Origin: Desulfobacterales bacterium
Lineage (GTDB): Bacteria > Desulfobacterota > Desulfobacteria > Desulfobacterales > Desulfobacteraceae
Assembly: GCA_023143455.1 (NCBI GenBank)
Contig: JAGLHT010000011.1
Location: 1-62,983, forward strand
Length of the DNA stretch: 62,983 nt
Direction: 5' to 3'
Below the pieces are notes generated by a model, which was not told where the DNA came from, ran no database searches, and saw only the letters and a program-made list of their open reading frames with translations. Position 1 is the first letter of the stretch, and every line of letters starts with the position of its first letter. This document shows, piece after piece, positions 1 through 9,303 of this stretch. The position numbers and the translations under genes were made by a program.

Positions 1-1236
1 CATGCAGGCAACCGTGTAAAGAAGATAGAAAACGACGTAACAACTTATTACATAAACAAGTATTACGAAGTTGAAGACGACACTGCAATTAAATATTACT
101 ATGCCAACGGCCAGAGGATTGCTAAAAACGACGGCGGTACGTTAACTTTTTACCATGCAGATCATCTTGGCGGTTCGGCAAGGATAACAAACGAAAGCGG
201 TACCGAGATAAGGCGGCTTGGATACAAGCCCTACGGAGAGGATGCCTACTCATCCGGAACAGGCGATGAGCCTTACTACAAGTTCACCGGCAAAGAGCAG
301 GATTCAACCGGCCTGTACTACTACGGCGCCAGGTACTACGATCCCGCCCTCGGCAGATTCATCAGCCCGGATGCCATGGGGGATAATTATGTTTATTGTA
401 ATAATAATCCGTTGATGTATGTCGATCCTGATGGGAATTTTGCATTACCAGCTTTACCTTCTGCTACTGCAGTCGCCGCTTTTGCAGCAAAATATGTAGT
501 ACCAATTGCAGTTGGAGGCGCTGCTGTTATAGAGAGCTATCGTTATGCATGTGAAAAAGGTTATATAAACGAAAACATACAATCTAAAGTTAATGGAAGT
601 GTCGAATATATTGGTCAAAGCACGATTGTACAGGGATTGGCTGATATGGGCATTCGATTTGGGTATGAGTCCATTGAGGCCGAATTTACAGGCATAGCAA
701 TGGGTAGTCCGCTATCAAAAACCGGCGAATTGGATGTTACGACATTTTCAGGTCATCAAGATAGACTTTATTTAGATGGCGGTAATTCTACAGCCACTTG
801 GATAAATGAGCCATCTGCTATGTATTGGAAAGGTGGTAGTCTATTTGTCGGGGCTGATGTTAACGATGCAAAAATCGCCTTTTACGAAAAAGAACTATTG
901 CCTATAAGTTATTTAAAAATGATATTAAAGGAAGATCATGGAATATTTAAAATTGACGCTGGGCATGCGCATGTTCAGTATACCAATACAGGTGGTGAAA
1001 ATTATCTTTCATTCCGTCCAACGGTAGGTATTGTATCTAAAGTAAACTCTAATCCCGGAACAAAAAATGGAGTTGTGACTGTTCCTTTTATCCGAAGAGG
1101 ACCGTTTATGGAAATTAATTTGGATAAGCTTGGAGGGTGGTATGCGGAACATGCAACCCATAGTGAAAAAATAGATAGAGTTAATTATCCTATTTGGGAT
1201 ATATTTAGTCCTGAAAAATCGAACTTTTGGAAATGA
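1..1236 (+). CDS. RHS-repeat protein, C-terminal part (5' end outside window)
   Basis: The frame is open from base 1, so the first ATG at 376 is internal. Visible are YD-type repeats (YYYANGQRIAK), then the RHS-associated core: the DHLGGSARIT-like stretch, LYYYGARYYDPALGRFISPD, and NPLMYVDPDG near residue 140. These proteins are usually very large secreted or surface polymorphic toxins that build a beta-cage shell. The roughly 270 residues after the core are the variable tip; they start with a hydrophobic Ala-rich segment and match no toxin fold I recognise. No immunity gene is evident downstream, because the next feature is an IS remnant. RHS identity is sure; toxin activity is inference. 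Confidence 0.85.
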   Translation, partial: HAGNRVKKIENDVTTYYINKYYEVEDDTAIKYYYANGQRIAKNDGGTLTFYHADHLGGSARITNESGTEIRRLGYKPYGEDAYSSGTGDEPYYKFTGKEQDSTGLYYYGARYYDPALGRFISPDAMGDNYVYCNNNPLMYVDPDGNFALPALPSATAVAAFAAKYVVPIAVGGAAVIESYRYACEKGYINENIQSKVNGSVEYIGQSTIVQGLADMGIRFGYESIEAEFTGIAMGSPLSKTGELDVTTFSGHQDRLYLDGGNSTATWINEPSAMYWKGGSLFVGADVNDAKIAFYEKELLPISYLKMILKEDHGIFKIDAGHAHVQYTNTGGENYLSFRPTVGIVSKVNSNPGTKNGVVTVPFIRRGPFMEINLDKLGGWYAEHATHSEKIDRVNYPIWDIFSPEKSNFWK

Positions 1237-1284
1237 TTTACTAAAATACTGCGTATTTTTTCCAAATTAACGCTCTCGCAAAAA

Positions 1285-1316
1285 GTCGTCACTCCGGTGA
1301 AAACCGGAGTGACGAC
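1285..1316. repeat. Perfect 14-bp hairpin with GAAA loop
   Basis: GTCGTCACTCCGGT, GAAA, then the exact reverse complement. It lies 49 nt after the RHS stop. It has no T-run, so it looks more like a dispersed palindromic repeat or an RNA hairpin than a classical terminator. Confidence 0.7.
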
Positions 1317-1473
1317 AATCTGGAGCAACATAAGGAATGTAGTAAACTTTTTAACTATATTGGGTAAGCCCCCGGCTTTGCCGGGGAGACTCCCGGAGTT
1401 TGACATTTACAGGAATATAAGAAAGTCTCCAATAATGTGAACCGCTCAAAGATCACAGGATAGGAGACTTTCG

Positions 1474-1680
1474 ATGAACAATTATAATAAGTTAAACCAT
1501 ACAACATGGGATTGCAAATACCATCTGATTTGGATTCCGAAATATCGGAAAAAGCTAATATACGCTAATTTAAGAAGAAATCTTGGTGAAGTTTTGAAAG
1601 AATTGGCATTGCAAAAGGAATCAAATATTATTAACAGGTGTCCTGATTTTTATTTTTGTATGATGAGAAAGGTAAAATGA
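1474..1680 (+). pseudogene. IS200/IS605-family TnpA transposase, truncated remnant
   Basis: The N-terminus (HTTWDCKYHLIWIPKYRKK, then LRRNLGEVLKELALQKE) is typical of the IS200-type Y1/HUH transposase, which normally runs about 130-150 residues. Here the frame ends after 68 residues with an unrelated tail, so the HUH motif and catalytic Tyr are missing. A good RBS (AGGATAGGAG) precedes the ATG. A GC-rich foldback (CCCCGGC-TTT-GCCGGGG, about 1370-1386) sits upstream and more palindromes follow at 1692-1815, as expected for IS200/IS605 ends. Inactive remnant. Confidence 0.8.
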
Positions 1681-1691
1681 GCAAAAATAAA

Positions 1692-1719
1692 GGGGAGCAA
1701 ATATAATAGTTTGCTCCCC
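1692..1719. repeat. 10-bp hairpin at the IS remnant's right side
   Basis: GGGGAGCAAA, an 8-nt loop, then TTTGCTCCCC. A second short foldback (GGCAG-AGC-CTGCC, 1781-1793) follows. Together they probably mark the subterminal palindromes of the IS200/IS605 element. Confidence 0.5.
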
Positions 1720-1873
1720 CCTTTGAAGCATTTATTCAATGCTCCCCACATTCGGCTATCCCTTAGCAGGTTGCCCCCACGGCAGAGCCTGCCTCTGTTT
1801 CACCGAATAGCTGTGAATTTAGTTTCTGACCTTTAGGGCAGTAAAAACTATGTTCTGATAAGTCGATATATTA

Positions 1874-1915
1874 AGAGGGTCTCTCAGGCGCTATGCCTGA
1901 GAGACCCTCTTTTTT
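1874..1915 (+). terminator. Strong rho-independent terminator
   Basis: A perfect 16-bp stem (AGAGGGTCTCTCAGGC and its complement), a 5-nt loop (GCTAT), then a T-run at 1911-1915. It ends plus-strand transcription and isolates the RHS/IS remnant from the minus-strand genes that follow. Confidence 0.85.
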
Positions 1916-2062
1916 GTGTGATTTAGCTGTGATTTACCACAATACTATCATAATTTTTCCCGAATTAACATCGTAAGATTTAGGGCATTTTTTGATGTTT
2001 TGCCGAATTAAAACGGTCTTTTGGAGAAGAAAAATGACGGTTTTCCTGTTCCCACACTGTGG

Positions 2063-2806
2063 TCATAAAATTAGCGGGCTTTGCCGACCATGCAGACCTA
2101 TAACGGGGATCCGCCAGATTGCTTCAAACGCAATTTCCGCAGTCATCTTGCTTTTATTTGCATTACGATTAACGAACATAAATGGTATTTCTTTTATAGT
2201 TGCGCCGAGACGATACGCTGCATATGTTGTTTCAATCTGAAAAACATAACCATTTGAAGTGATTGAATGATGAATAACTTTTTCAAGAAGATTTCTATTC
2301 CAGATTTTAAACCCACTGGTTAAATCGGAAACAGGCAGCTTGAGCCACATGCGGGCATAAAATGACCCGAACCGGCTTATCATTTTTCGCACAATTTCCC
2401 AGTTCTGAACGCTTCCTCCGGAAACATAACGCGAACCGATGACAAGATCTGATTTTTCAGATGCCCTTATCATATCAACAAGATATTTTGCAGGATGAGA
2501 AAGATCTGCATCCATTTGAACGATCAGTTGAATATTTTTCAACGAAAGCACTAAAGCAAATCCATCAATATACGCAGGCCCTAATCCTTCTTTTTTTGGG
2601 CGGTGCAGTACAGATATTTTTGGATTACCATTTGCTATCCGTTCAGCAATTTTTCCTGTACCATCAGGAGAATTGTCGTCAATTACAAGTATATAAGCAT
2701 CCGGCAGGACTCCTAAAACATCATCAATGACTAAAGATATATTATTAGCTTCGTTATAGGTGGGAAGACAGATAGCTATTTTTTCTGACATGAAATTATG
2801 TTCCAT
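2063..2806 (-). CDS. GT2 polyprenol-phosphate mannose synthase-like glycosyltransferase
   Basis: This 247-residue GT-A fold enzyme resembles dolichyl/polyprenyl-phosphate mannosyltransferase (DPM1, Ppm1). It would move a sugar, typically mannose, from the nucleotide sugar to a lipid phosphate at the cytoplasmic face. Visible are LPTYNEANNI near residue 14, VIDDNSPDGTG at 41-51, the metal-binding DAD at 99-101 and GSRYVSGG at 124-130. No C-terminal membrane domain is present, as in single-domain DPM1. The Met at residue 6 is an alternative start. It starts 3 nt after the TMTC-like gene stops, so it probably supplies that enzyme's lipid-linked donor. Sugar identity is inferred. Confidence 0.85.
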   Translation of the reverse strand: MEHNFMSEKIAICLPTYNEANNISLVIDDVLGVLPDAYILVIDDNSPDGTGKIAERIANGNPKISVLHRPKKEGLGPAYIDGFALVLSLKNIQLIVQMDADLSHPAKYLVDMIRASEKSDLVIGSRYVSGGSVQNWEIVRKMISRFGSFYARMWLKLPVSDLTSGFKIWNRNLLEKVIHHSITSNGYVFQIETTYAAYRLGATIKEIPFMFVNRNANKSKMTAEIAFEAIWRIPVIGLHGRQSPLIL

Positions 2807-2809
2807 CCT

Positions 2810-4948
2810 TTATTTCACGAGCTCTTGAAATCCGTGGTATCTTTGCAAGGGCTTAAACTGCTTCATTTTCAGGGCATAACGTCGAAATCGTGGGAATCCA
2901 GCCAATTTTGCTTTAGACAACATAGTAATAGCACCTTTAAAATCTTTCCTGTCAGCCAGAATGCTTGCTTTGATCAAATAAACTCTTCCTGTAATAAATG
3001 TATCCAAATCCATTTTTCCCACGTATCTATTAATACATACAAGTGCATTGTTAATACTTTCTAATGCGCTGTCAAAATTTCCCAACTGTTGATTGGCAAT
3101 GGAAAGATTTAAGTATATTTTTAACAGGTCCCCGAAATTTTTTGATGTTAAATCCCCGTGCTGGTCTTTTGCTTCTTGTAAATATTTAACAGATTCGACC
3201 AGATATTTTTTTACCAGAATTGATGATTTGTAACTATTTTTTTTTTTTAGTTTTGAGGCCAGCCTGAGGTATGTTACCGCCAGAGTTATTTTTGCATCCA
3301 GCAAATATGGGTCTTTCTTGATTGCTTCTTTTAATACCTGCCTGGCTTTTTCGAACTTTTCATCTATAGTCAGCAATGCACCATAGACATTAAGATACTC
3401 AGCTTTTGGATTTTCTTTTGTAATTTCTATTGCTCTTGATATGCTTTTAAAACCACTTTTAACAAGAAAAAGCCTGCCTTTAAATTTTTTTGCTTTTAGC
3501 TCCTGTATTTCATCCGGAGTCATCCATCTTTCTATATATCGCTGATCTTCAATCATCATAAGAAACGCAACGGCAGTGCTATAATGAGATACTGCACTTC
3601 CTGGAGAAGTTCTGCTGGTTTTACTAAAAAATACATACGGATTTTTCCAGTCTCTATTTCGATCGATGGTTCTATATCCATAGCCTGCTATTATAACTGC
3701 AAGAATCAGTATTATAACCGGATTGGCCGTTTCAGGCGAAGTTTTTCTTTTAAGAAGGTTAAATATAAATTCACAAATAAGGGCAATGACGAGACAAAAA
3801 CCCAAGGAAGGTAAATAAAAGAGTCTTTCCCCAACAAGCGTACCGATAGGAACTATAAAGTTTGATACAGGTGCGTAAGCTGCGTAAAGAAATAAAACAC
3901 CAAATGCGACAACGGTATGGCCCTTAAATAATGCCCAAAACCCGAGACATAATAACCCAACAAAAAGGATCAAGCCCGTTAGAACTAAAGGATCGCTAAT
4001 CTGGTTGGTAAGTGGGATTTGGTTAAATAAATAATCACCGGAAAGTTTAACAGGATAAAATAACAGTTTTATATAATAAGCAAAAGCTTTAAATGCAGTC
4101 AGTCTCCAGATAACAGGCCTGTTATGCAAAAGACCGGACGGTGTGGCGGCATCTTTAATGACTATATCGCCAAATTGTCCGGTGATAAAAGTCCGCCACC
4201 AGAAAATATAAACCAGAGTAATAAGGATGAAGAGTACCAGGACAACAACTTTTGTGGTTATAATCTTTGTATCTATTTCTCCTTTTCCTTTTAGCGGAAA
4301 GTAATTGATACATAACTCATACACAATAATGATAAGGAAAAAGCAAGCAGCGCTTTCCTTTGATGCCAGGCCCGCAAGCAGGCACAGGAAAGACAGATAA
4401 AGAAATAAGATACTTTTCGGAAAGTTAAATTGCCACGCTTTTATATAGCTTAAAAGAGCCAGTAAAACAAAAAAGGCGGCAAGTTCGTCCGCTCGTGCAA
4501 CTATTCCTGCCACGGCCTCTGTATGCAATGGATGTGTTGCGAAAATAATTGAGGTTATGCCGGCTAATAACTTCCTTTTGAATACTAAAAAAATAATAAA
4601 ATAGATAAGCACAGAATTAGCAACATGGATTGCTACATTGCCTGCATGATAGCCTCCAGCAGATAAGCCATGAATAGCTCTATTAACGGAAAAAGATAAG
4701 GTTGTTAATGGCCGGTATCCTTTAACATCTCTGGATTCTTTTTCAGTCCACCAGCTTGACGTAAAAAAGATCTTATAAAGATCGATAGGGGGTCTTGTTG
4801 CCTCGTTCTCTGTTATTGCAGGCAAGTCGTCAAACAACAACTCATTTTTATATATATTACAGTAACAAAGTATACTTACGGTAATAATAATAAAAACCCA
4901 GATTTTCGTCTCTATAATTACCCTTTGTTTCATAGTGCTCTTTTTCAT
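2810..4948 (-). CDS. TMTC-like multispanning glycosyltransferase with C-terminal TPRs
   Basis: This is a 712-residue integral membrane protein: an N-terminal helix, then a luminal-type loop with LLFDDLPAITEN (Asp40-Asp41), the acidic site of GT-C O-mannosyltransferases, about ten further hydrophobic helices, and from about residue 480 a soluble TPR region. The layout matches TMTC/PMT-related proteins that transfer a sugar from a polyprenyl-phosphate donor to proteins outside the membrane. The partner lipid-P-mannose synthase is directly downstream, 3 nt away. Family assignment is good; acceptor and sugar are unknown. Confidence 0.75.
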   Translation of the reverse strand: MKKSTMKQRVIIETKIWVFIIITVSILCYCNIYKNELLFDDLPAITENEATRPPIDLYKIFFTSSWWTEKESRDVKGYRPLTTLSFSVNRAIHGLSAGGYHAGNVAIHVANSVLIYFIIFLVFKRKLLAGITSIIFATHPLHTEAVAGIVARADELAAFFVLLALLSYIKAWQFNFPKSILFLYLSFLCLLAGLASKESAACFFLIIIVYELCINYFPLKGKGEIDTKIITTKVVVLVLFILITLVYIFWWRTFITGQFGDIVIKDAATPSGLLHNRPVIWRLTAFKAFAYYIKLLFYPVKLSGDYLFNQIPLTNQISDPLVLTGLILFVGLLCLGFWALFKGHTVVAFGVLFLYAAYAPVSNFIVPIGTLVGERLFYLPSLGFCLVIALICEFIFNLLKRKTSPETANPVIILILAVIIAGYGYRTIDRNRDWKNPYVFFSKTSRTSPGSAVSHYSTAVAFLMMIEDQRYIERWMTPDEIQELKAKKFKGRLFLVKSGFKSISRAIEITKENPKAEYLNVYGALLTIDEKFEKARQVLKEAIKKDPYLLDAKITLAVTYLRLASKLKKKNSYKSSILVKKYLVESVKYLQEAKDQHGDLTSKNFGDLLKIYLNLSIANQQLGNFDSALESINNALVCINRYVGKMDLDTFITGRVYLIKASILADRKDFKGAITMLSKAKLAGFPRFRRYALKMKQFKPLQRYHGFQELVK

Positions 4949-5166
4949 TATTATTTAAAATTCAGCAATTCTCGCTGAAGTGTAATAAGCTTTAAAGCTA
5001 AAGGATTTCGGTGAATCGAATATTTATTTTTCGTAATCTCTTAGTTTCGACCAAAAACTGATAATAAAATATCAGATTAGGCAAATTATTTTATAACTCA
5101 TTGAATTTATTAAACAATAAAACTATATTTTTATTAAAAATTATGATATCCTATATTTTAAGATGA

Positions 5167-5440
5167 ACTTGGATAGGGGTTATCATTTTTCAGGATCCGT
5201 CTATTAACCAATTTCAAAAACGATTACACAGGGCAGTGCATAAAAACAATCTACAAACATTATTTGGCGTAAAATCTATCCCAAAAGAAACTCAGATGAG
5301 GGCAGTTGTCGATTCTATCCCATCAACTGAGCTTGAACCTCTTTTTGCTGATTTATTTAAACCTCTTCAGAGGGGGAAGCTGCTTGAACAATTTACAATT
5401 TTTAATGGTGGTTATTTTGTGCCGATAGATGGCTTCTTTT
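5167..5440 (+). pseudogene. Transposase N-terminal fragment
   Basis: The open frame reads QDPSINQFQKRLHRA, HKNNLQTLFGVKSIPKETQ, then PLQRGKLLEQFTIFNGGYFVPIDG, which is the N-terminal part of a DDE-type (ISNCY/IS4-like) transposase. After PIDG the frame changes to non-homologous sequence and stops at 5478; the catalytic domain is missing. Homology begins upstream of the GTG at 5236, so that codon is not the true start. Confidence 0.7.
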
Positions 5441-5523
5441 TTAATCGGTCGCATAGTTGTTTTTTTTATGATGCTTAAAAAACAATTCTCATAAAAAGTA
5501 GCTTTTTACGAAACCATCAGTGC

Positions 5524-7791
5524 TTATTCTATAAACTTCATGGCGTTTCTGGTTTTCCTTTTAAATTCCTGCGTAACTGTGTCAACATCTTCAAGGCTGG
5601 TGATAACCCGCGGCGTAATAAGGATAATAAGTTCTGTCTTGGAGAGGGATTTTGTGTCTCTGCCAAACAAAAAACCTATAATGGGAATACGGCTGAGCAG
5701 CGGAATTCCGGAAGTTCCGTCTGATTTTGTTTCCCTGATCAGTCCACCTATGGCAATCGTTTGACCATCATTTACAGTAAGGGATGTAAGCACACTTCTT
5801 TTAAAAAAGGATGGATACTCCTTGTCTCCAACAAGAATATTCTGGCTCTGCTCGCTGACTTCCTGGTTGATATCCATGCTAACCAGACCCCGCTCATTGA
5901 TATGTGGCGTAACGGACAGAATCACTCCTGTATTTCTGTATTCTATTGAGGTTTCGATAACAGCACTACTATCGGAATCATGCTGATACTGTGAGCTTGC
6001 AACTGGAATCTCGGTCGAAATATCTATTTTTGCTTCTTTATTGTCGGATGCAAGGACGCTGGGAGAAGAAAGGATGTTTACTTTGTTTTCAGTGGCAAGA
6101 GCTTCAAGGATGGAAGACCACCTGTCAATCATTCCTACTGTAAACGTTAAGCCTGAGCTGCTAACGTTAGCCTCCAGAAGGTTGGAAGTCAGTTTGCTGT
6201 TACCCTTGATATAGGACCATTCAACACCAAGCTTGCTGGAATCATCCAGAGTGATCTCCGCAATAGTCACACTAATAAGCACCTGCCTTGGAAGTACGTC
6301 TATACGATCTAAAATACTGTAAATGGTACGATAATCTGAAGGGACAGCCTTAATTATCAGCGCGTTTCTTATCGTGTCGGGTATGATATTGATCTTGCCT
6401 TTCATTGTACCTGAATTAAGTTTTGCCGTTTTTCTTCTGGTAACGACAATTTTTTCTTCCTTTGTTTCTTGTATTCCTTTTGTTTCTTTTATTTCTTTTG
6501 CAAAAGGGTTTCTGGGTATAGCCCCCTGGACTTTCTCGCCAACGTCCTGTCTATCACCGTCGGATCCGCTCTGATCACTTATGACACTGGTTAAAAGAGT
6601 AGCCAGTTCGGAAGCTTCTCCGTTTTTTACAGAATAAACATAAATGTTCGGTTCGGATATACTGTCACCTGGAATGTCGAGTTGGCGAATAAAACTTTCC
6701 AGCTTGTCGAAAAGTCCCGGATTTCTGCTCACGGCAAGAATCGTGTTTAGCCTGCTGATACCAATTAATTTCAGCTTCGCCTTTGAAAAATCCTGGTAAG
6801 CCGACATAATATCATTTAAAAGTTTTAACATTTCTCCGACATCTATATTTTTAATGAGAAAAAACCTGTGGTTTACATTTTTAAATATATCCACATCGAA
6901 TACTTCTACCAGCTTCAGCGCTTTTATGATATTGATGTTTTTATCTACCATAAGGAGAGTGTTCGAATCCTTGTGCGAAATAATTGTCCCTTCGGTTGAT
7001 ATAAAAGGCTTCAAAACCTGTGTCATTTCCGCTGCGGAAATGTTTTTGAGCGGAATGATCTGCATAATTATGTTTTCACCGGACAACGTCCCTTCGTCCT
7101 CACGACCGAACCGTGAAGGAATCGACATCCTTATGGCCTGCTTTATTTTGACAATCTTGTAAAGACTGCCCTCTTTGACCGCAGTCAAGCCGTTTGCTTC
7201 GAGTATTTGAAAAAATACCGGGAAAAGATCTTCTTTTCTGAGCATACCAACAGTGTTAATCGTTACCCTTCCCTGGACCTCCTGACCGATAATATAGTTT
7301 ATCTTCAGCAAACCGGCCATTGTTTTGATTACTTCGTTAAGATCCGCCTTGTCAAAATTAAGAACGACATCTCCGGTCTTTGTAACCGATTTTTTCATTT
7401 GCGGTAAAGAGTGGGCAGTTTCATCGCCTGGCGGCTCTTTGGGTGCCAATATTTCATCAGCATTAACTGCTTGTTCGATTTCTACAGGTTTTTCCTTATC
7501 CTTAAAATAAGGGGCGGATTCATCGACCTTTTGATCTTTTTTATACTTTTTTATTTCCCGAAGTAGAAGTGCAGGCGGCGTAATAAGTGCTTTTTCTTCT
7601 ACATTTTCTTTTAAGAGGTTTATTTCATCCGGCGCAGGAGCTTTCTCAGAAAGTTCGACAACTTCATTTGTTTCAGATAAAGGTTGTTCTTCCACAACCA
7701 GATTTTTTTTCCCTGCACACCCGTAAAGAAATAAAAAAGCTGAAAATAGGATAATGCCAACAGTTTGCTTTGTAACTTTATATTTTTTCAT
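5524..7791 (-). CDS. gspD: Type II secretion secretin GspD
   Basis: Outer-membrane channel of the T2SS. I start at the ATG at 7791, because it begins a lipoprotein-type signal (MKKYKVTKQTVG..LFLYGCAGKK) and overlaps the gspC stop by 14 nt; a longer frame to 7947 lies inside gspC. It has 755 residues. A Pro/Glu-rich linker leads into the N0 domain (LNFDKADLNEVIKTMAGLLKINYI), then N1-N3 repeats and the C-terminal secretin domain with VPVASSQYQ-like and GQTIAIGGLIRE motifs and PLLSRIPIIGFLFG. Last gene of the gsp operon. Confidence 0.95.
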   Translation of the reverse strand: MKKYKVTKQTVGIILFSAFLFLYGCAGKKNLVVEEQPLSETNEVVELSEKAPAPDEINLLKENVEEKALITPPALLLREIKKYKKDQKVDESAPYFKDKEKPVEIEQAVNADEILAPKEPPGDETAHSLPQMKKSVTKTGDVVLNFDKADLNEVIKTMAGLLKINYIIGQEVQGRVTINTVGMLRKEDLFPVFFQILEANGLTAVKEGSLYKIVKIKQAIRMSIPSRFGREDEGTLSGENIIMQIIPLKNISAAEMTQVLKPFISTEGTIISHKDSNTLLMVDKNINIIKALKLVEVFDVDIFKNVNHRFFLIKNIDVGEMLKLLNDIMSAYQDFSKAKLKLIGISRLNTILAVSRNPGLFDKLESFIRQLDIPGDSISEPNIYVYSVKNGEASELATLLTSVISDQSGSDGDRQDVGEKVQGAIPRNPFAKEIKETKGIQETKEEKIVVTRRKTAKLNSGTMKGKINIIPDTIRNALIIKAVPSDYRTIYSILDRIDVLPRQVLISVTIAEITLDDSSKLGVEWSYIKGNSKLTSNLLEANVSSSGLTFTVGMIDRWSSILEALATENKVNILSSPSVLASDNKEAKIDISTEIPVASSQYQHDSDSSAVIETSIEYRNTGVILSVTPHINERGLVSMDINQEVSEQSQNILVGDKEYPSFFKRSVLTSLTVNDGQTIAIGGLIRETKSDGTSGIPLLSRIPIIGFLFGRDTKSLSKTELIILITPRVITSLEDVDTVTQEFKRKTRNAMKFIE

Positions 7792-8374
7792 CAGGCTTAC
7801 TTTTTCCTTTGAACTGTATATTGATCCGGCTGTCAGACCTTTCGTCTTTTCTATGTATAAGGACTTCATAGATCTGATCGCCTTCTTTAAATAGGACTTT
7901 GTCCTGTAGGATGTCAACGACCATGTAATTATTGACTTTATCTCCAATCTTCACCCACTTACCATTTTTTTCATGCTCTTCCATGTGCTGGCTTTTCAGC
8001 AGGGCTTGTTTTTCTTTCCCCATGATAACGATTCCGAGCAGGGCGATCATTTGTTCGGTTATCTTAGCAGGCTTAACTTCAGGCTTAACTTCAGGCTCAA
8101 TCAGGGCTTCAAGTTTTTTAGCCTCGGCGACCACTCTTTTGGGAAAAAAGAGAACCTTGTCCACCACGACATTGTAAGAAGATTCCGGCGGCATCATCCT
8201 TTTTACAACCCTTTTTCTTACCACCTCTGTTTCGACTCTTTGTTCCTGATTTTCAGTCACCTCTGTTCCTGTAAAGGCTTCGTCTCCCTTTGACCAGACT
8301 CCGTAAATCCTGATTCCCAAGAAAATGATTAAAAGTGCCAGGATTATATTTATTATTATGGTTTTTGAAAACAT
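7778..8374 (-). CDS. gspC: Type II secretion inner-membrane protein GspC (short, no PDZ)
   Basis: 198 residues: one N-terminal membrane helix (about 5-24), a periplasmic linker with an acidic/basic run, and a homology-region domain (ITEQMIALLGIVIMGKEKQALL..GKWVKIGDKVNNYMVVDIL) that binds GspD N0. It is shorter than Proteobacterial GspC because the C-terminal PDZ or coiled-coil domain is missing, so it resembles PilP in design. It lies next to gspD and overlaps it by 14 nt. The name rests on position and the HR-like domain. Confidence 0.85.
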   Translation of the reverse strand: MFSKTIIINIILALLIIFLGIRIYGVWSKGDEAFTGTEVTENQEQRVETEVVRKRVVKRMMPPESSYNVVVDKVLFFPKRVVAEAKKLEALIEPEVKPEVKPAKITEQMIALLGIVIMGKEKQALLKSQHMEEHEKNGKWVKIGDKVNNYMVVDILQDKVLFKEGDQIYEVLIHRKDERSDSRINIQFKGKSKPDEKI

Positions 8375-8508
8375 ATTAATACTTTGTAACCGTTCACAGG
8401 TTCAGGGTTCAACGTTCATTGTTAAGAACAAAGAAGGCATTGAAGCTCCAAAAGATGTTCCTCATTTTATCCAGCATCGAGCATCTTGTCCTGGTTAGGG
8501 TCTTCTGA

Positions 8509-9303
8509 TTACTCCGTTTTATTCTCAACTTTGAGCAGGCCCCTGCCTCGTCCTCTTCTTCCCTTAAGTTTTTTCTTCTCTGTTTTTCCTGTTTCCATTT
8601 CACCGGTCTGAAAATTATCCTTTTCGTTTCCCTTCAGCGGTTCTTCCATAGCTTTGCGAGTAATCTCATCGTGTTCGGGTGCTGAAGGATCTCTTTCTTT
8701 CATGAATCCAACGACTGTGATTGTTGAATCGATCTGTTCCACCTGGTCCTTATTTCTTCCACCCGTCCTGATTTCGATATCTTTTACTTTCATTTTTTTG
8801 GGTGAAGATGCAATCCTGTAAAGAGCCCCTTTCAGCTGTTCGATTGTGGAGCTGATAAAAAATTTCACAGAAATGCTCATGTATTTCATTTCTTTTTTCT
8901 GCTTTGGTTTCAGGACCAGCATGGTTTTTATTTCTATTTTGGTGCTGTTTGCAATCTCGTTTAAAATGTTCTGTATATCAACCGCACAAAGAGCAGGGGT
9001 ATCACCGACCAGGAGACTCGATTCCGCACGTGCCAGGGTTTGGTTGAGTACTCTTAAAGTTTCTTCCAGTTTATTTTGCACCTGGACAGCCTGACGGTAT
9101 TTTATGAGCTTCCTGGTTTTAACGGCTATTTCTTCACTTCCTGAAAAAATATCAAAGAAAAAAGGGGAACCGCGATACAAAAGGCCTACAAAGAGCAAAG
9201 CTCCACCGACGATTAAGATATATTTTCTTTCTTTACTTAACCGTAGCTCAAACAAATAATTCCGGGCTTTTTTAAAATAACTTAGCATAAAGAAATCTAT
9301 CAA
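8509..9303 (-). CDS. gspM: Type II secretion protein GspM / PilO-like
   Basis: 264 residues: a short cytoplasmic N-terminus, a membrane helix (about 28-45), a coiled-coil stretch, then a ferredoxin-like periplasmic fold (CAVDIQNILNEIANSTKIEIKT..). GspM pairs with GspL in the inner-membrane platform. The last 60 residues are a highly charged, Lys/Arg/Gly-rich tail (KLKGRRGRGRGLLK) not typical of GspM. It overlaps gspL by 4 nt. The 134 nt to gspC contain no evident gene. Confidence 0.8.
   Translation of the reverse strand: MIDFFMLSYFKKARNYLFELRLSKERKYILIVGGALLFVGLLYRGSPFFFDIFSGSEEIAVKTRKLIKYRQAVQVQNKLEETLRVLNQTLARAESSLLVGDTPALCAVDIQNILNEIANSTKIEIKTMLVLKPKQKKEMKYMSISVKFFISSTIEQLKGALYRIASSPKKMKVKDIEIRTGGRNKDQVEQIDSTITVVGFMKERDPSAPEHDEITRKAMEEPLKGNEKDNFQTGEMETGKTEKKKLKGRRGRGRGLLKVENKTE

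Noticed and set aside
1692-1793. Palindromes near 1700 as a CRISPR or tRNA
   Set aside because: No repeat-spacer pattern and no cloverleaf; they fit IS200/IS605 ends.
7792-7947. 52-residue N-terminal extension of GspD
   Set aside because: It lies within gspC; the lipoprotein signal begins at 7791.
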